Position numbers and translations under genes: made by a program. The notes beneath the pieces are model-generated. The model saw only the letters and a program-made list of their open reading frames with translations. It searched no databases and was not told the DNA's origin. From Picochlorum sp. 'celeri' (Eukaryota; Chlorophyta; Trebouxiophyceae): a stretch of 64,000 nt of DNA. Location of the stretch: contig JAACMV010000007.1 in the NCBI GenBank assembly GCA_010909725.1, positions 620,001 through 684,000 of the forward strand, given 5' to 3'. Positions 50,074 through 62,478 of this stretch are shown here, piece by piece; the stretch's first letter is position 1; each line of letters opens with the position of its first letter.

Positions 50074-52445
50074 TTGGATTTTGTATGTCTGGTCTACACC
50101 ACCATTGCCGCCTTCCACGTAGTCTCTTGGAGATGGGAGATTGGTGTCAACAACTCGGCACCAGCGACGACCATCCCCTGGATGAGGAAGATGGACCGTG
50201 ACTTCAAATGGATGCGCATTAAATGCGCAGTAAACATCACCAACGTATTCCTGATCTCTATCATGTAACGTGAATGCAAGGAATTTACTGTCAGGATCAT
50301 GCCACCTATCTTCATGCCATGTGATGCAGTTCCCTGTCAAAAAGTCAGTCTTCCCCAGCAGAGGACACGTTCTTCTAAAGTGTATCAAGCTTTTATAAAA
50401 GCGGTACCATCCTTCGTTTTCTTTCAACTGATTCCAATCAAACTGGGTCATGTCGTTGTCATGGCCATACCAATTGTTGTTTCCATGCCGTGTCTGACCA
50501 TATTCGTCTCCACTCAGAATCATTGGTGTACCCTGGCTCATCATCAACGCCACATGAATATTTTTCATTTGCTTATATCGGAGATCTTGTATGTGCGGTT
50601 GATTATGTGCTGGTCCTTCAACACCGCAGTTCCATGAAAAATTATCATTAGTCCCATCCATGTTGTTTTCTCCATTTGCATCATTGTGCTTATCATTATA
50701 CGACACGAGGTCTGCCAGGGTGAAGCCATCATGTGCGATGACAAAATTTATGGAATTGTATGGTTTGCGTCCACTTAAACCGTATAAATCTTCAGATCCT
50801 GACAACCGGGTTGCCAGAGCAGGCTTCATTCCTTCATCACCTTTGATAAACTTGCGAACATCATCCCTGTACTTGCCATTCCATTCTGACCATTTCCCGT
50901 GAGCCGGGAAACTCCCAACTTGATACATTCCCAGATCCCAAGGTTCCGCAATGAGCTTTACCTTGGACAAAACAGGATGTTTGGCGATTTCTCGGATCAA
51001 GGGAGGGTCATCCATGGCATTTCCTTGCGAGTCTCGACACAAGCATGAGGCAAGATCAAACCTGAACCCATCAACATGGTACTCCTCCACCCAACGCACC
51101 AGAGACTCAATGACCAACTCTTTTCCACGTCTTCCATTTACATTCACTGTGTTACCGCATCCAGAAAGATTCACAAGTGCAGGATGACCCCCAGGGATCT
51201 GCTGATAATACTCAAGAGCATCAATGCCTCTCCAAGACAGCAAGTATGGGTCAGCATCATCACTCTCCGCAGTGTGATTGTAGACAACGTCAACAATCAC
51301 CTCAATCCCTCGACTATGTAATGTTTTGACCATTTCTTTAAACTCCCGAGCGGCAGCAATAGAATCTGCAGCTCTATTATCACTCGTCTGTGACCCAAAC
51401 CGTGACATGGGTGCCAGGAAACTGAGATGTGAATATCCCCAAATATTGGTCATATGATCTCTTGGATTCTTGTGCCGTTGAAATTCCAATTCATCGTACT
51501 CAAAAACAGGTAACAGTTCAACAGCATTGATCCCCAAGTCAACCAGATGGTCCACCTTTTCTGCAACTCCAGCAAATGTTCCTCTCTTCTCCTCATCCAA
51601 CCCACTCGTAGGACTCGCTGTGAAGGATCTCACTGCCAACTCCATGATGATCAAATCATTCTCAGGAATATTAGGTCTATCGTAATCATCGCCCCAATCA
51701 AAGTCATCCTCCTCAAGACAGTATGTCCCCAGAAACCTGCTTCCATCCTTCACACAGAAAGACATTATTGTATCACACATCGGTTTTTGACCACATAAAG
51801 AGTACAGCAACATCATGTTTTAAAACAGAATCTACGTACCGGTGATACAAATCGTTCAAATTCATCCCGCATCCCGAATCGCGACCTCCCAACAACATAG
51901 GGTGCCCAAGGATCCAGCAGAACACGTTGGCTGTCCCATCTAAATGGAGTCTCCCAGCCACCGTCTCCAGACACCTTTACACCATATAAAATATCTTTCA
52001 GTGGAAGATTAGGAACAGCACCATGCCACACACCCTCTTCTTCATTGAAAAACAAATTCAATGTGGACAATTCTTCCCCTTGCACATCAAACAGAACCAG
52101 CTGGACATTTTTTGCATGCGCAGAAGCAACAGCAAAGTTAACCCCTGCGACACTTCCATCCTCACTATGATATGCAGATGGACCCAATGGATACACCGAA
52201 CCTGGAATAATCTGCATGGCAGTCTCCTCAGCTCCCGTGACAGCTGATGGTACAACGGAGCCTCCCCTGCAGTTGCTATGGCTCGTGGAACCCAAAGGGC
52301 AATTTCTCACTCCACCCTGTATTTTAGGGCTGGTGTCAATCTTAGAATATCTCCTTTGAATTTCAAATGATCGTATCGATCCTAGACCATCATATGCTCG
52401 TGACAAGAGTCTAGATCGACCAGAAGGGCAGGATGCAGGTATCAT
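50032..52445 (-). CDS. Plastid isoamylase-type starch debranching enzyme (GH13)
   Basis: Exons 51840-52445 and 50032-51747 (intron GTACGTAG...CTGTGTGAAG) give 773 aa. It starts with a Ser/Arg-rich putative transit peptide ([20 protein letters not shown]), then an N-terminal CBM48 ([20 protein letters not shown]) and the GH13 barrel. Catalytic residues are intact: nucleophile Asp in [12 protein letters not shown], acid/base Glu in LIAEPWDLG, and the third Asp in [16 protein letters not shown]. It cleaves alpha-1,6 branches during starch granule formation or breakdown. With its catalytic residues present it is an ISA1- or ISA3-type enzyme, not the inactive ISA2 type; which of the two is unclear. 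Confidence 0.93.
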
Positions 52446-52921
52446 ACTCGAGATCGTCACGTGTGTCGATCAGATTGGCTATATATCAATGCAAACCATA
52501 TAGTGACACAATATTTAGTAAAAAATGTAGAAAACCGTGGTCCAGATGTACAAATTGATGGGAAACCCGAACCGAGAAATGGTTTTAATTTCGTACTGTA
52601 CATATTAAATATAATTTCAAATCGACGCACTGCCCATTCGATATGATGCTGAATTACTGCATATCTGCTGTTCTGTAAACCTAAAAGTATTTTTGAGTAC
52701 AGGTATGTTTGGGAGAATGCCATCGAGACTGGCTGAAGGACAGTTGCATTGCAAAAGCGCATGCAATTCTGCACACTGTCATTATGCTCGATGCATTGTC
52801 ATGAAACTGATCAGATCGATGCAAGAATAGATTTACATGATTGGTGTAATCTTGCAGGCATTTCGTGTTCCTCATTTGCCTTGTTTTCTCGCTACACATA
52901 GACTGGCGTAGACTAGGCAAA
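52446..52921. promoter_or_regulatory. Divergent intergenic region, isoamylase / BOP1
   Basis: 476 bp between start codons. AT-rich in its left half, with nothing else recognised. Confidence 0.35.
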
Positions 52922-55081
52922 ATGAGCGTGAAAAAGGGGGCAAATCGACGATCGAAACGACTTCAAGTACAAAATGATGAAGATACACATGAGGAATTGG
53001 AGGCAAGGGACTTGGAGCTGTCATCAAGCGAGGATGAGGATGAGGCATTGGCGACCTCTGCTGCTGTAGAGGTGGATGATGCCATATTAGATTATCAGAC
53101 AGCATTGGAGAGACACGCTGGTCGACACGCTGAGGGCTCTGATAGTGAAGACGATTTTTTTAATGAGAATGGTGAGGATGATGATGAGGATTCGTCGGAT
53201 GAGGAGCGACCTCAGAGGAATACTGTTGGAGAAGTGCCATTGGAATGGTACTCGGACGAGGAGCATATTGGATACGATACCAAAGGGCAGAAGATTGTCA
53301 AAAAGGAGAGAAAGGATAAGTTGGATGAATTGTTGGATAAGAATGACTCATCATTAGCCTGGAGGACGGTGTATGACAAGTATAATGATGAAGAGATTGT
53401 ATTGTCCAAGGAGGAGATTCGAATGATTCAGAATATTAGGGCTGGGAGGTTTGCTCACAGTGACGTGGATCCATATCCGGATGAGAATGATTGGTTCTCA
53501 CGACATACAGAAGTGATGCCTCTCAGTGCTGCTCCGGAACCAAAGAGTCGATTCACGCCATCCAAATGGGAAGAGAAGAAGGTTGTTAAACTGGTGCGGG
53601 CGATTAGGAAGGGTTGGCTTACAACAAAACCTCCTCCCAAGAAGCCAGATGTGTATTTATTATGGGATCAAGAGTCGGATGAGTTGAATAAAACAATGGC
53701 AGGACTTACATATTTAGCTGCTCCGAAGATGAAGTTGCCAGGGCATGATGAGTCGTATAATCCTCCAAAGGAATACCTCATGACAGAGGAGGAGAAGAAT
53801 ACTGCTGAGCTCGAGGCAGAAGAGGCGAATGCTCCACCACCGTTTATCCCACAGGCATTTGATGCTCTTAGGAAGGTACCTGCATACGAAAGGTATATTA
53901 ATGAACGATTCGAACGCTGTTTGGATCTTTATTTGTGTCCTCGGTCCCGCGTCAAGAGAATGGATATTAGTGACCCAGAGTCTTTGGTTCCAAAGCTTCC
54001 AAAACCCAAGGAATTGCAGCCTTTCCCCACAATTCTGTCCATTAAATACTTGGGTCACTCGTCAAAGGTCACATCAATTTCGGTGCATCCATCTGGGCAG
54101 TGGCTCATGTCAGGTTCCAAGGATGCATCCGTCCGTTTATGGGAAGTATCTACTGGCCGGTGCATGTGCACCTGGACCTTCCAGTCCCCTGTGCAGAGAG
54201 TTGCATGGTGTCCAAAGGCGAGCTTAACAATCATTTCAGTTGCTTGTGAGAAAAGGCTCTACCTTATTCCAGTGAAGTTGAACACATTCTATGAAGCGAG
54301 TGTGGAAATGTTGCAAGCATCCATCCAAGGAGGACAGGAGACCACGGAGGAGGACAAATCCATGCCTGCCACGTGGTCATGGGCGGATGTCGAATCACAA
54401 GGATCGAAAGTTCAATCCGTTGCGATTGAACATTCTTTTGATGTGAAAGACATTGCTTGGCATAATGGTGGGGATTATTTCTGCACAACTTGTCCCAAGG
54501 GGAACACAAAAGCTGTTCTCGTCCACCAATTGTCAAAAGGTATCACACAAAACCCATTCAAGAAGAATCGAGGTATTGTCACGCGAGCACTTTTCCATCC
54601 AACGAAACCATTCTTTTTTGTGGCCACACAGCAAGCAGTCCGAATATACAACCTCGCAAAGCAATCTTTGGCAAAGAAACTTGTGTCTGGATCTGGTGTT
54701 ATCACGAGTATGTCGATCCACTCGTCAGGCGATCATGTGATTTTGGGTGGAGAGGATAAAAGAGTCTGCTGGTATGATCTTGATTTGTCATCAAAGCCTT
54801 ACAAAGCTCTCAGATATCATGACCTCGGTGTCAGAGCAGTTTCATTTCACCCCACCTATCCACTCTTTGCCTCTGGTAGTGATGATGGAACCACGCATGT
54901 TTTCCATGGAAGAGTCTTTGCTGACCTTATGACAAACCCAATGATAGTCCCAGTTAAGATTCTTCGAGGGCATAAAAGGGTGAACGCAGAAGGTGTGACA
55001 GACGTTGTGTTTCATCCAAAGCAGCCATGGGCTTTTACAGCAGGAGCAGATGGGGCCATTTATCTGCACGTCAACCCCTAA
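52922..55081 (+). CDS. BOP1: Ribosome biogenesis WD40 protein BOP1/ERB1
   Basis: 719 aa from ATG 52922, intronless. The acidic N-terminus (SSSEDEDEALATSA, NGEDDDEDSSDEE) leads into the BOP1NT domain: VPLEWYSDEEHIGYDTKGQK, RTVYDKYNDEEIVLSKEEI, PVMPLS-like TEVMPLSAAPEPKSRF, and KVPAYERYINERFERCLDLY. Seven WD40 repeats follow (LGHSSKVTSISVHPSGQWL, SGSKDASVRLWEVSTG) and end at LRGHKRVNAEGVTDVVFHP. With PES1/NOP7 and WDR12/YTM1 it forms the PeBoW complex, which matures 27S pre-rRNA and the 60S subunit in the nucleolus. Confidence 0.96.
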   Translation: MSVKKGANRRSKRLQVQNDEDTHEELEARDLELSSSEDEDEALATSAAVEVDDAILDYQTALERHAGRHAEGSDSEDDFFNENGEDDDEDSSDEERPQRNTVGEVPLEWYSDEEHIGYDTKGQKIVKKERKDKLDELLDKNDSSLAWRTVYDKYNDEEIVLSKEEIRMIQNIRAGRFAHSDVDPYPDENDWFSRHTEVMPLSAAPEPKSRFTPSKWEEKKVVKLVRAIRKGWLTTKPPPKKPDVYLLWDQESDELNKTMAGLTYLAAPKMKLPGHDESYNPPKEYLMTEEEKNTAELEAEEANAPPPFIPQAFDALRKVPAYERYINERFERCLDLYLCPRSRVKRMDISDPESLVPKLPKPKELQPFPTILSIKYLGHSSKVTSISVHPSGQWLMSGSKDASVRLWEVSTGRCMCTWTFQSPVQRVAWCPKASLTIISVACEKRLYLIPVKLNTFYEASVEMLQASIQGGQETTEEDKSMPATWSWADVESQGSKVQSVAIEHSFDVKDIAWHNGGDYFCTTCPKGNTKAVLVHQLSKGITQNPFKKNRGIVTRALFHPTKPFFFVATQQAVRIYNLAKQSLAKKLVSGSGVITSMSIHSSGDHVILGGEDKRVCWYDLDLSSKPYKALRYHDLGVRAVSFHPTYPLFASGSDDGTTHVFHGRVFADLMTNPMIVPVKILRGHKRVNAEGVTDVVFHPKQPWAFTAGADGAIYLHVNP

Positions 55082-55105
55082 TATCGGCGATATATTAGCA
55101 CCGTA

Positions 55106-55110
55106 TGTAA
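55106..55110 (+). terminator. TGTAA poly(A) signal for BOP1
   Basis: TGTAA lies 25 nt after the BOP1 stop. Confidence 0.5.
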
Positions 55111-55305
55111 TAAAAACGTAAATGTGGTATATTTATAGCATTATTAATGGCATCACGTGCTTGATCGATGAGCGCTTCTTCGTGACATGCATGGTGTGCA
55201 TGGCAACGTGAGGAGATCAAGCAATGTGGCTATATTTGTTAATATTTGACACATAAGGACCTTTAGTACCACTATTTGATTGATATTATCAAATTTGGGG
55301 ATAGT

Positions 55306-58300
55306 ATGGGGCTATTTCACCCCGCATTGCAAGCAAAGGTATCTGCTCCTGGGTTGGCTTTGATATGGGTCAGTCATAATGTGTGTGCTTTGGTGCAGGT
55401 CAGTGCTCTAGATCTCAATGAAGATCGAGATTTGATCTCTGCTTTAGAGCATCTGAAGCAAGCAGGGTCCAAAAAGCAGGCGGTAGCTTGTATGAAAGAG
55501 GCATTGCAGAAGTTCAAAGATCACTTGGATGCTTGCCAGCAACTCTCTCAGAATCACATAGAGGTTTTATCAGAGTTGCTCTTTATTCCAGATTCAATTC
55601 ATCTACACCAACTTTACATCAGTTTTATAAGCGCTCTTCCAGTGGAGGTGAGGGTGTCAGTTGAGAAGGGTTTGAGTGCCAGGATATCTCCTGAGTCTGA
55701 GTCTGAGTACCCACAAATGCTCACTGCTGTCCAGTCATTGTTAAAAGCATCTGTATTTAGTGAAATGATACATAATATAGTATTAGACATTATGCATGTC
55801 ATAACTGCTGTTTTGGAGTCCATTCATGAATGCAAAGGGCGGAGAGACATTGAACAAGCACAGAAAAGATGCACAGTGGCTGCCACAATAGGGTACACTA
55901 TTGTGACCACCTACAGAGATACCGTTTGTCAACTGAAAGGGTCAGAAGAATGTTTGCAATCTTGTTGTCACATAGCTGGTGCAGTGATGAAGGTGCGTTT
56001 GAGAGTGATGCTGCTTTGTTGCAATTGAAAAATTCTCTGCCATGGGTTTATTTATCATTAAATATTCCAATGCCGTTGCATTCAGAAACGTGAATTTGAT
56101 AATGTGGAGATCACTCTAAGCCTTTTGATATATTCCATCATGGTAGTATTGGAATCAAACCAGAGGGACGCTTCCATCATTGTCCTTTTGAGCATTCTAG
56201 GAGAAGACTCTTCTGTACTGGTGCAAGGGACTTTGCAATCAGCTGGTGGCAATGACGATAAACGATCAATTATGGTCTCTGAGAACGCTTTATATTTTCA
56301 AAAATTTGCAGCAGGTCTCTCTGATCGACAGGTTCTGTTATTTTTAAGGACCATATCACAGTCCTTGCTAGATGCTCTGTCATCTTGTGATCACGGTGCC
56401 CTGCTGGCAGTTTTCAACGATATCTTTTGCAAGGTGTCAGAAACCTATCGAGTCGACCCGTGGTCAAAAATCTATTATATGGATTCTATTGCATCAGTTT
56501 TGAAGGAAGTTTGTTGGCAGATGGCCAATGCAGCAGGAAATAATATCTTATTTGGTGGGATGCCAAGAGGTTTGGAGGAACATGCGCTTCGTGTTGTATT
56601 TGATAATTTAGACGATGAGGAAGTTATAGTGATTCGATCAGCTCAAATTTTACTTCAAGATGTACTGAGTGTTGATAAAATTCGACCGAGTGCCCATGGT
56701 GGCCCAGGGATCATGATGAAACAGGCCCTTCAGTTTTGCTCCAGTCTCAGTACGCGACTTGTTCACGAATGCGATGGGAATCTTAACGCAAATCTAACAA
56801 TTGTGCTTGGAACACTGCAGATAGTCATCAAAAGTCGAAATACAGGATATTGCATAGCTTGGAAAAGTATGTCACCGCTCGCCAAGTTTTGCAAGAGAAT
56901 CCAAAGTTCATTGAAGACACAATACAAGCTATTGCTGAGGACAGAGCAATAAAAAGTTTGGCATCCTCCGCACTCGCATTTATATGGAAGCAACTGTACT
57001 TTAATAATCAGAGACAATACAAAAGTTTGAACGATGGCCTCAGCAAAGAGGAGTCGATGGATGCTTTATCTCGGGTTTTGGATGCCATGGTGAATGCAGA
57101 CAAATCTGTACAATCAGCAGTCACATTGTACGTGTTGCCGGGGCTTGTAAAGAACTGTCGAGAGTCATTCCACGTCCTCCTAGAAAACTTCATGAATTCG
57201 TCTCAAAAAGATGAAACTTGGGTACGTATGCTGAAATGCTCCAAAGGAATGTTGCATTGAGCACTTCTTAATTTTCATGGGTTCCTTTTTGCAGTTAGCT
57301 TCATGCTTGTCACTGTTATCGTTCGGGAAAAAAGAAGCTGTCTACGAAAATATTAAAGATCTAGAAACCGAAAACTTTCCGATTTTCGAGTTATTAGAGG
57401 ATGCATTACTGGCAGAGTCCAATACTGTCCACATGTCTGCACTGGAGCTGCTGATTACTTCTGCAAAGACTGTTGATGTGCCAGGCCGGCAAGAACTAGA
57501 TTTACTGTGGAAGTATTTCAATATGATGATACGATGTACTTCAAAAACTTCTCGACAAGAGAGTATTGCAATTTTTGTGCAATTTTTAAGGAGAATAAAA
57601 GTGTCAGTGGCAGCAGCCTTGACAAGGCCGTCTGATTTTTCGGAAGAGATTCATATCAATGTGAAATTCGCTGAAACTTGGCTTCGTCAGCTTTGTCGTC
57701 TATGTCTATCATGCCTACACCCAGGAGGCGTATATGGAAAAAAGTACATGGGAGTCGAATTCTTATGCGTGATCTTAGAGGCATTCAGTGTCCTGATTAC
57801 ATCAGATCCAAGACAGCCAATACTTTTGAAGAGGAATGCACCCTACATGAACATGTTTCATGACAAGGATGCTGGGCAGGGATTAAAATATGGATCTTTT
57901 AAGCCTTTTCCAGACGAACTTTATTCTTTTGAGACCACAGACATGCTCCTCACCGCACTACTGGAAGGTTGGGACAGGATAAGCAACGTGTCTATGTCCA
58001 TTTTGCTCATGCTTCCATCTCCCATCCCAGGTATGGAGAGCATTGATTCCGTATCTCAAGTTTTAAGTTGGGCATTGAAGCTCCTTAACAGCCCTCGCTC
58101 GGTTGAATCTGACTCAGGAGCAAAGGTTTTAATGACACTGTTTATCAAGTATGTGTCTGAGAGTCAGTGGTCGATTCGGCTCCATCCAGATCTTTCATGC
58201 ATAGTTCGCCAGAATGATATAGAAAAGCATTCATTGGAGATAGAATTCGTAGAAGATTTGATTTCTTTGAGTCATATGGCTTTCAGTCAAGCTGAAGAAA

Positions 58301-61300
58301 ACTTGGCCAGTGCCTCAAAAAATGGCATTGCTCATGGATATTTGTTGGCTTTGAGATATATCTGTCCACACATGGCTGTGAACCATGTATCACAGGCACG
58401 TGACTTGATGAATCAAGTGTATCAGTTGCTGGAAAGAGGCTCTCAGACGATTATACCTTTGTTGGCCTCCCCAGGAGAAGGCCTGGCAGATGCAGACCCT
58501 GAAATGTTGCCAGGCACCCACTCAAAGGAAACAGATGACGAGCATTTTATTCGCGGGGCTGCATGGATCAACTCTAAAGAAATATGCCACTTAGTAGAGA
58601 GTATGTGGCTGTTTTGTAATCGATCAGATCTCATGAAGGCGTGCCAGGGTATCCTAGAGAGGATGGCTGAACTGCTGCTTGAAATTTTGCTGCAAGCAAA
58701 ACATTATGGGACAATTGACCATGCAAGAGCAGCTCTACAATTTGTTTGTAGCAAAAGCAATGACTGGGGTTCAAGTGAACTCTCTGAATCACTTCTAGAC
58801 CATTTGTTTTCTCAAATGCTGCGCGAAGAGCAGAGCAGGCGCGACGCAATACGAAGAAGTGGAGGATTGCCTTTTGCAATCACTGCTGTTTTGGTTCCAC
58901 ATGCAAAGTCTTATCTGCCCATGATGGCTATGAAAAGGCTTTTGAATGTGTTACAAATGGATACAAGATACGAAACGGGTATATATTGGCCAAAGGTGCA
59001 CGCCCTCAATGCTCTGAGATTAATTTATTCAGAGAGCAAGCTGTCGGCCCTTGACACATTTTATGCAGATGGTAAGAATATCATATTCATCTTCCTGATG
59101 TCCATGTATCGCTCTTGCAACTGATAGAGGTATGCATGCTTCGCAGGTTTTAGGCTTATATTGGTGTCATTTTCAGATCCAAGTTGGGAAATCAGGAATG
59201 CAGCATCTCTCTGCTTTGCATCACTGGTTTCCAAGGTGATGGGATTTTCAAACACCGAGCACAGAGATCATGCTGAGTTTTGGCCCAAGCGTTCCCCAAC
59301 TGCATCGCAATTTTTTGAAAAATACGAAAGTGTGGGAAGTTTCATTCTAGAGGTTCTTGAGCGGAGCAATCCATCTGCCGAGTCTGTGCAGCCATGCTGT
59401 GAATCAGAACAATTGTTGTCACCCATACTAGCACTCCTGTGCCGCTTGAGACCTACTATTATGGACGAGCAGGAGCATCTCTCGACTAAATTTCAACAAT
59501 ATGCAAATCTTCTGAAGAATTGTAGTGCCTCGAGAGAGATGGCGATCAGGAAATTTGCCTCCAGGGCATTTGTTTCGGTTGTTCCTTCATCAGTATGGAA
59601 TGTGTGGTCTGAGCAGCTCTCAACCAGCATAGCCAACGAACTGTCATCCCAGCATGTGAATTGGAATCAGGTACATGGCCATACGTTACTCCTAAAAGAG
59701 ATTTTGAGAGTCTATTACTCGTTTGCCAAGCAATCAGAGGACATTAGCAAGGCAGTGTGCCAAAAACTAGGTCGATCAATTCGTGAAACCATTTCCATTG
59801 ACTCTCTTGAAAAACTATTGTGCTGCCCAGCTGTTGTCGCAGAGCTCTTGCAAGTTTGCATTCTGCTAGCCCGCCTTAATCGGCTTGAGACTTTTGACAT
59901 GGAAATGTTTGAATACTACGGGGGCACAGTTCTGAATTTGCTCTGGCCCGTGTTCATGGATGACAGGACATGGAATGACAATGTTCCAAGCTTATCAGCA
60001 ATTAGAAAGCGACTTTCCGAGCTCAAATTTGCATGGGTGTTTCCCGTGCTATGCAAAATAAATGATTCAAAATCTACATGTGTCACATACATGCAGGAGA
60101 CGCATAGAGCGCTGCAATGCCCTGATTATGAAGTGAGAGATGCTGCCCTCAAGTGCCTCCTAGCAAATTTTGAAACTATTATATTACCCAAAATAAATTC
60201 ACGCGATGAGCTTGGGCGTGATTTATGTTCCTTGTATACGACTATCAGGGCGTTATGGGTACATGAACCGGCGTTTTATCCGAGAATTCGTATGCTTCAG
60301 ACTCTAAACATGATGCACGGGTGTCTGTGGAAGTCACATGGCAAGCATTTGATCCTGAGGGACCAACTTGTCGACCACTACAATGCAGATGACGGAAAGA
60401 ATCCAGCCTTACTACAGGAGATCATTGTATATAGTATGCATGATGCTTTATATCATAAAACCAAGGGCACTGCCATATTTGCACTGGGCATGATCCTCAC
60501 CTATAGCCATCCACAGCATCCAGCAAATCTTCGCCAGGCCTGTCTACAGAGCATGAACATTTCAGGTCTCATGAATCCTTACGGCTTTTGTCCTCCTGAT
60601 CCAAGCAGTGCTCCTGATATTATATGTCATATCAGCATAGATCAGTATATGGAATTCTGGTCTTCTGTTCTCAGACTCCTAGAAGATGAAGAACCAGATA
60701 TCAGGATGGAAGCATCCTCATCTTTGCAGCGATATATGTTCAGCAAAAGCGAAATCGCAAGAAGCAAATATGGAGCAGTCAGAGTTGAGGAGATTCAAGA
60801 ACGCATTTTGCAGTGGCTTGGAGGAGCTCTGTCGCATTACCCATCCTTCACCTCTCACCTCCAATCATGGATATGCATTCCAGAAGCATGCAAGAAACAT
60901 ATTCACCAAGTTCTTGCTGGAAAGGATGACGCAACTATATTTAAGGAAGAAACAGCCAATCAGCACACAGATCCTCTGATTTTGGTCAATCTTGCGAGCA
61001 AACATCTGGCACAGATGGCAACATCTAGTGCTTTCTCTGAGGAACAACAGGATGCCATGCACGAGTGGTTGGGCGAGGTTATCAGTGCACTCAAGGATTT
61101 TGCGCATTCGTACATGGATCTGAATGGCATCTTGTATCAAGAACTCATTCCTACCATCTACGAGGACGTCTACAGACTCTTTGCTGCCTTGTGGACAGTA
61201 TCCCATTTGGCTCCAACCACCATCCAAGGCCACATGTACAAGGTTTCCAAGCTCGCACATCTATCGCAAAATACAGAGCAGCAAAACTTTGTCTCTCTAA

Positions 61301-61425
61301 CGTTCACTCAACCTGCAATTAGTGCCCTGATGGCATCTGCATTGGGACACGACAACAGCAGCAACAGCACAAATGACCCTCATGACTCTTCATTCAAAAT
61401 ATCCACTCGTTGGCAACTTGTCTAA
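55306..61425 (+). CDS. THADA/TRM732-family protein (DUF2428), with one apparent frameshift
   Basis: Exons 55306-55338, 55399-55992, 56086-57221, 57295-59071 and 59147-61425, about 1939 aa, close to human THADA (1953). Long alpha-solenoid text runs throughout. The DUF2428 core is clear: RRSGGLPFAITAVLVPHAKS, WPKVHALNALRLIYSESKLS and FSDPSWEIRNAASLCFASLV. Trm732/THADA partners Trm7/FTSJ1 to 2'-O-methylate tRNA nucleotide 32. Within exon 3 the frame changes by -1 at the A4 run 56830-56833. With five A residues the protein would read smoothly through this point (IVIKKSKYRILHS). This is a sequencing or assembly error or a true lesion; both flanks remain well coding. The 60 nt first intron is a multiple of three and stop-free. 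Confidence 0.88.
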
Positions 61426-61426
61426 T

Positions 61427-61431
61427 TGTAA
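61427..61431 (+). terminator. TGTAA poly(A) signal for THADA
   Basis: TGTAA starts 2 nt after the THADA stop, within the 12 nt gap to the opposing CID gene stop. Confidence 0.45.
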
Positions 61432-61437
61432 CATGAT

Positions 61438-62478
61438 CTACAAATACACTCGAACGAGTCCAGAATACTGCTCCTCGTATTTAAATCCAGCGTCATCCAA
61501 ATATCTTCTCACTGCTATTCGAAGCCTTCCTGCTGGACCTCCTTTCGTGTGCTTGCCCTCTCCCACAACCACATCAACATGCCGCAATCTCTGAAACCGC
61601 ATATCATCTAACGCTCGCGCAAGTATATTTTGTGCTTCGCTCACATGAAGACCATGTAAATCAATCACGGGATCAGATCCCTGTGTGCTCTGTGCATTTC
61701 TGCTGGCAAAGATCCCCATGGCTGCCTTCTCGTGCGACTCTTTCATCAATGCATTGTACATTCTACCCTTCCGCCCAAGCTCCTTGGCAAGCTTTTTATC
61801 CCCTGACAAATACGCTTTCGTCGCTTCCTCAAAACAGGAATTTCTAATCCGAGCATAATCACGAGCTTCTGCCCTCTCCTCAGCATATTCCTTGGCCACT
61901 GCATCCCCTGTATCAAACTTGGCAACCTCCTTGTGGGCCATCCAGATCGGCCGAGGCTCTTGATGAGAACCTGAAAATCTTGAAGACTGCATCCGGGCAT
62001 GCTGCTGTTGTAGATGCACCTGCTGCGGCGATGGTGTCGACTTGACCTTGCTTGCAAAATCACCACTGAATGGGGCACTTGAAACAGTATTCCTGCCATG
62101 CACAGGAGCACTCTGACCAGACCCCAAGCTCGGGAACTCTTCCTCGCTGAATTGAGAAGCATGCACCGTGGAATCAGGCGGCTTCTGTCGTGTCAGGGCA
62201 GCAGCAGGTGGTTGGGCACTCGCCAAACGAGCACCTTGAACTTCTGCTTCAATCTTAAATATCGCATCCACAGTCTCCTCGATGCTACTGTGGCACTGAG
62301 ATTTGTATAAATCTCGCAAAGCTCGCGTAGAAAACGAAGGAAACGTTAGTTTTAGCATACTGACGACTGCTTCTTCTTCTTCTTCTTTTCCTCCTCCTTG
62401 TTCCGGAGAAGGACAGGTACCCGCCCCAGCTGCATATCCAGCTTGAGACGGCTGAAATTCAGCAGCAGAAGGATTCAT
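61438..62478 (-). CDS. PAM2 / CUE-like / DUF1771 / Smr protein (CID5-7 type)
   Basis: 346 aa from ATG 62478; an in-frame TTG lies 72 nt upstream, but ATG gives the PAM2 motif at the very N-terminus (MNPSAAEFQP, which binds the MLLE domain of poly(A)-binding protein). A CUE/UBA-like segment follows (VVSMLKLTFPSFSTRALRDL), then a Pro/Gln-rich linker, DUF1771 (EYAEERAEARDYARIRNSC, AYLSGDKKLAKELGRKGRMY) and a C-terminal Smr domain (DPVIDLHGLHVSEAQNILAR, VVVGEGKHTKGGPAGRL). Smr domains of this type (Cue2/NONU-1) are endonucleases acting on mRNAs with stalled ribosomes. The DLHGLHV motif is intact. Convergent with THADA. Confidence 0.9.
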   Translation of the reverse strand: MNPSAAEFQPSQAGYAAGAGTCPSPEQGGGKEEEEEAVVSMLKLTFPSFSTRALRDLYKSQCHSSIEETVDAIFKIEAEVQGARLASAQPPAAALTRQKPPDSTVHASQFSEEEFPSLGSGQSAPVHGRNTVSSAPFSGDFASKVKSTPSPQQVHLQQQHARMQSSRFSGSHQEPRPIWMAHKEVAKFDTGDAVAKEYAEERAEARDYARIRNSCFEEATKAYLSGDKKLAKELGRKGRMYNALMKESHEKAAMGIFASRNAQSTQGSDPVIDLHGLHVSEAQNILARALDDMRFQRLRHVDVVVGEGKHTKGGPAGRLRIAVRRYLDDAGFKYEEQYSGLVRVYL

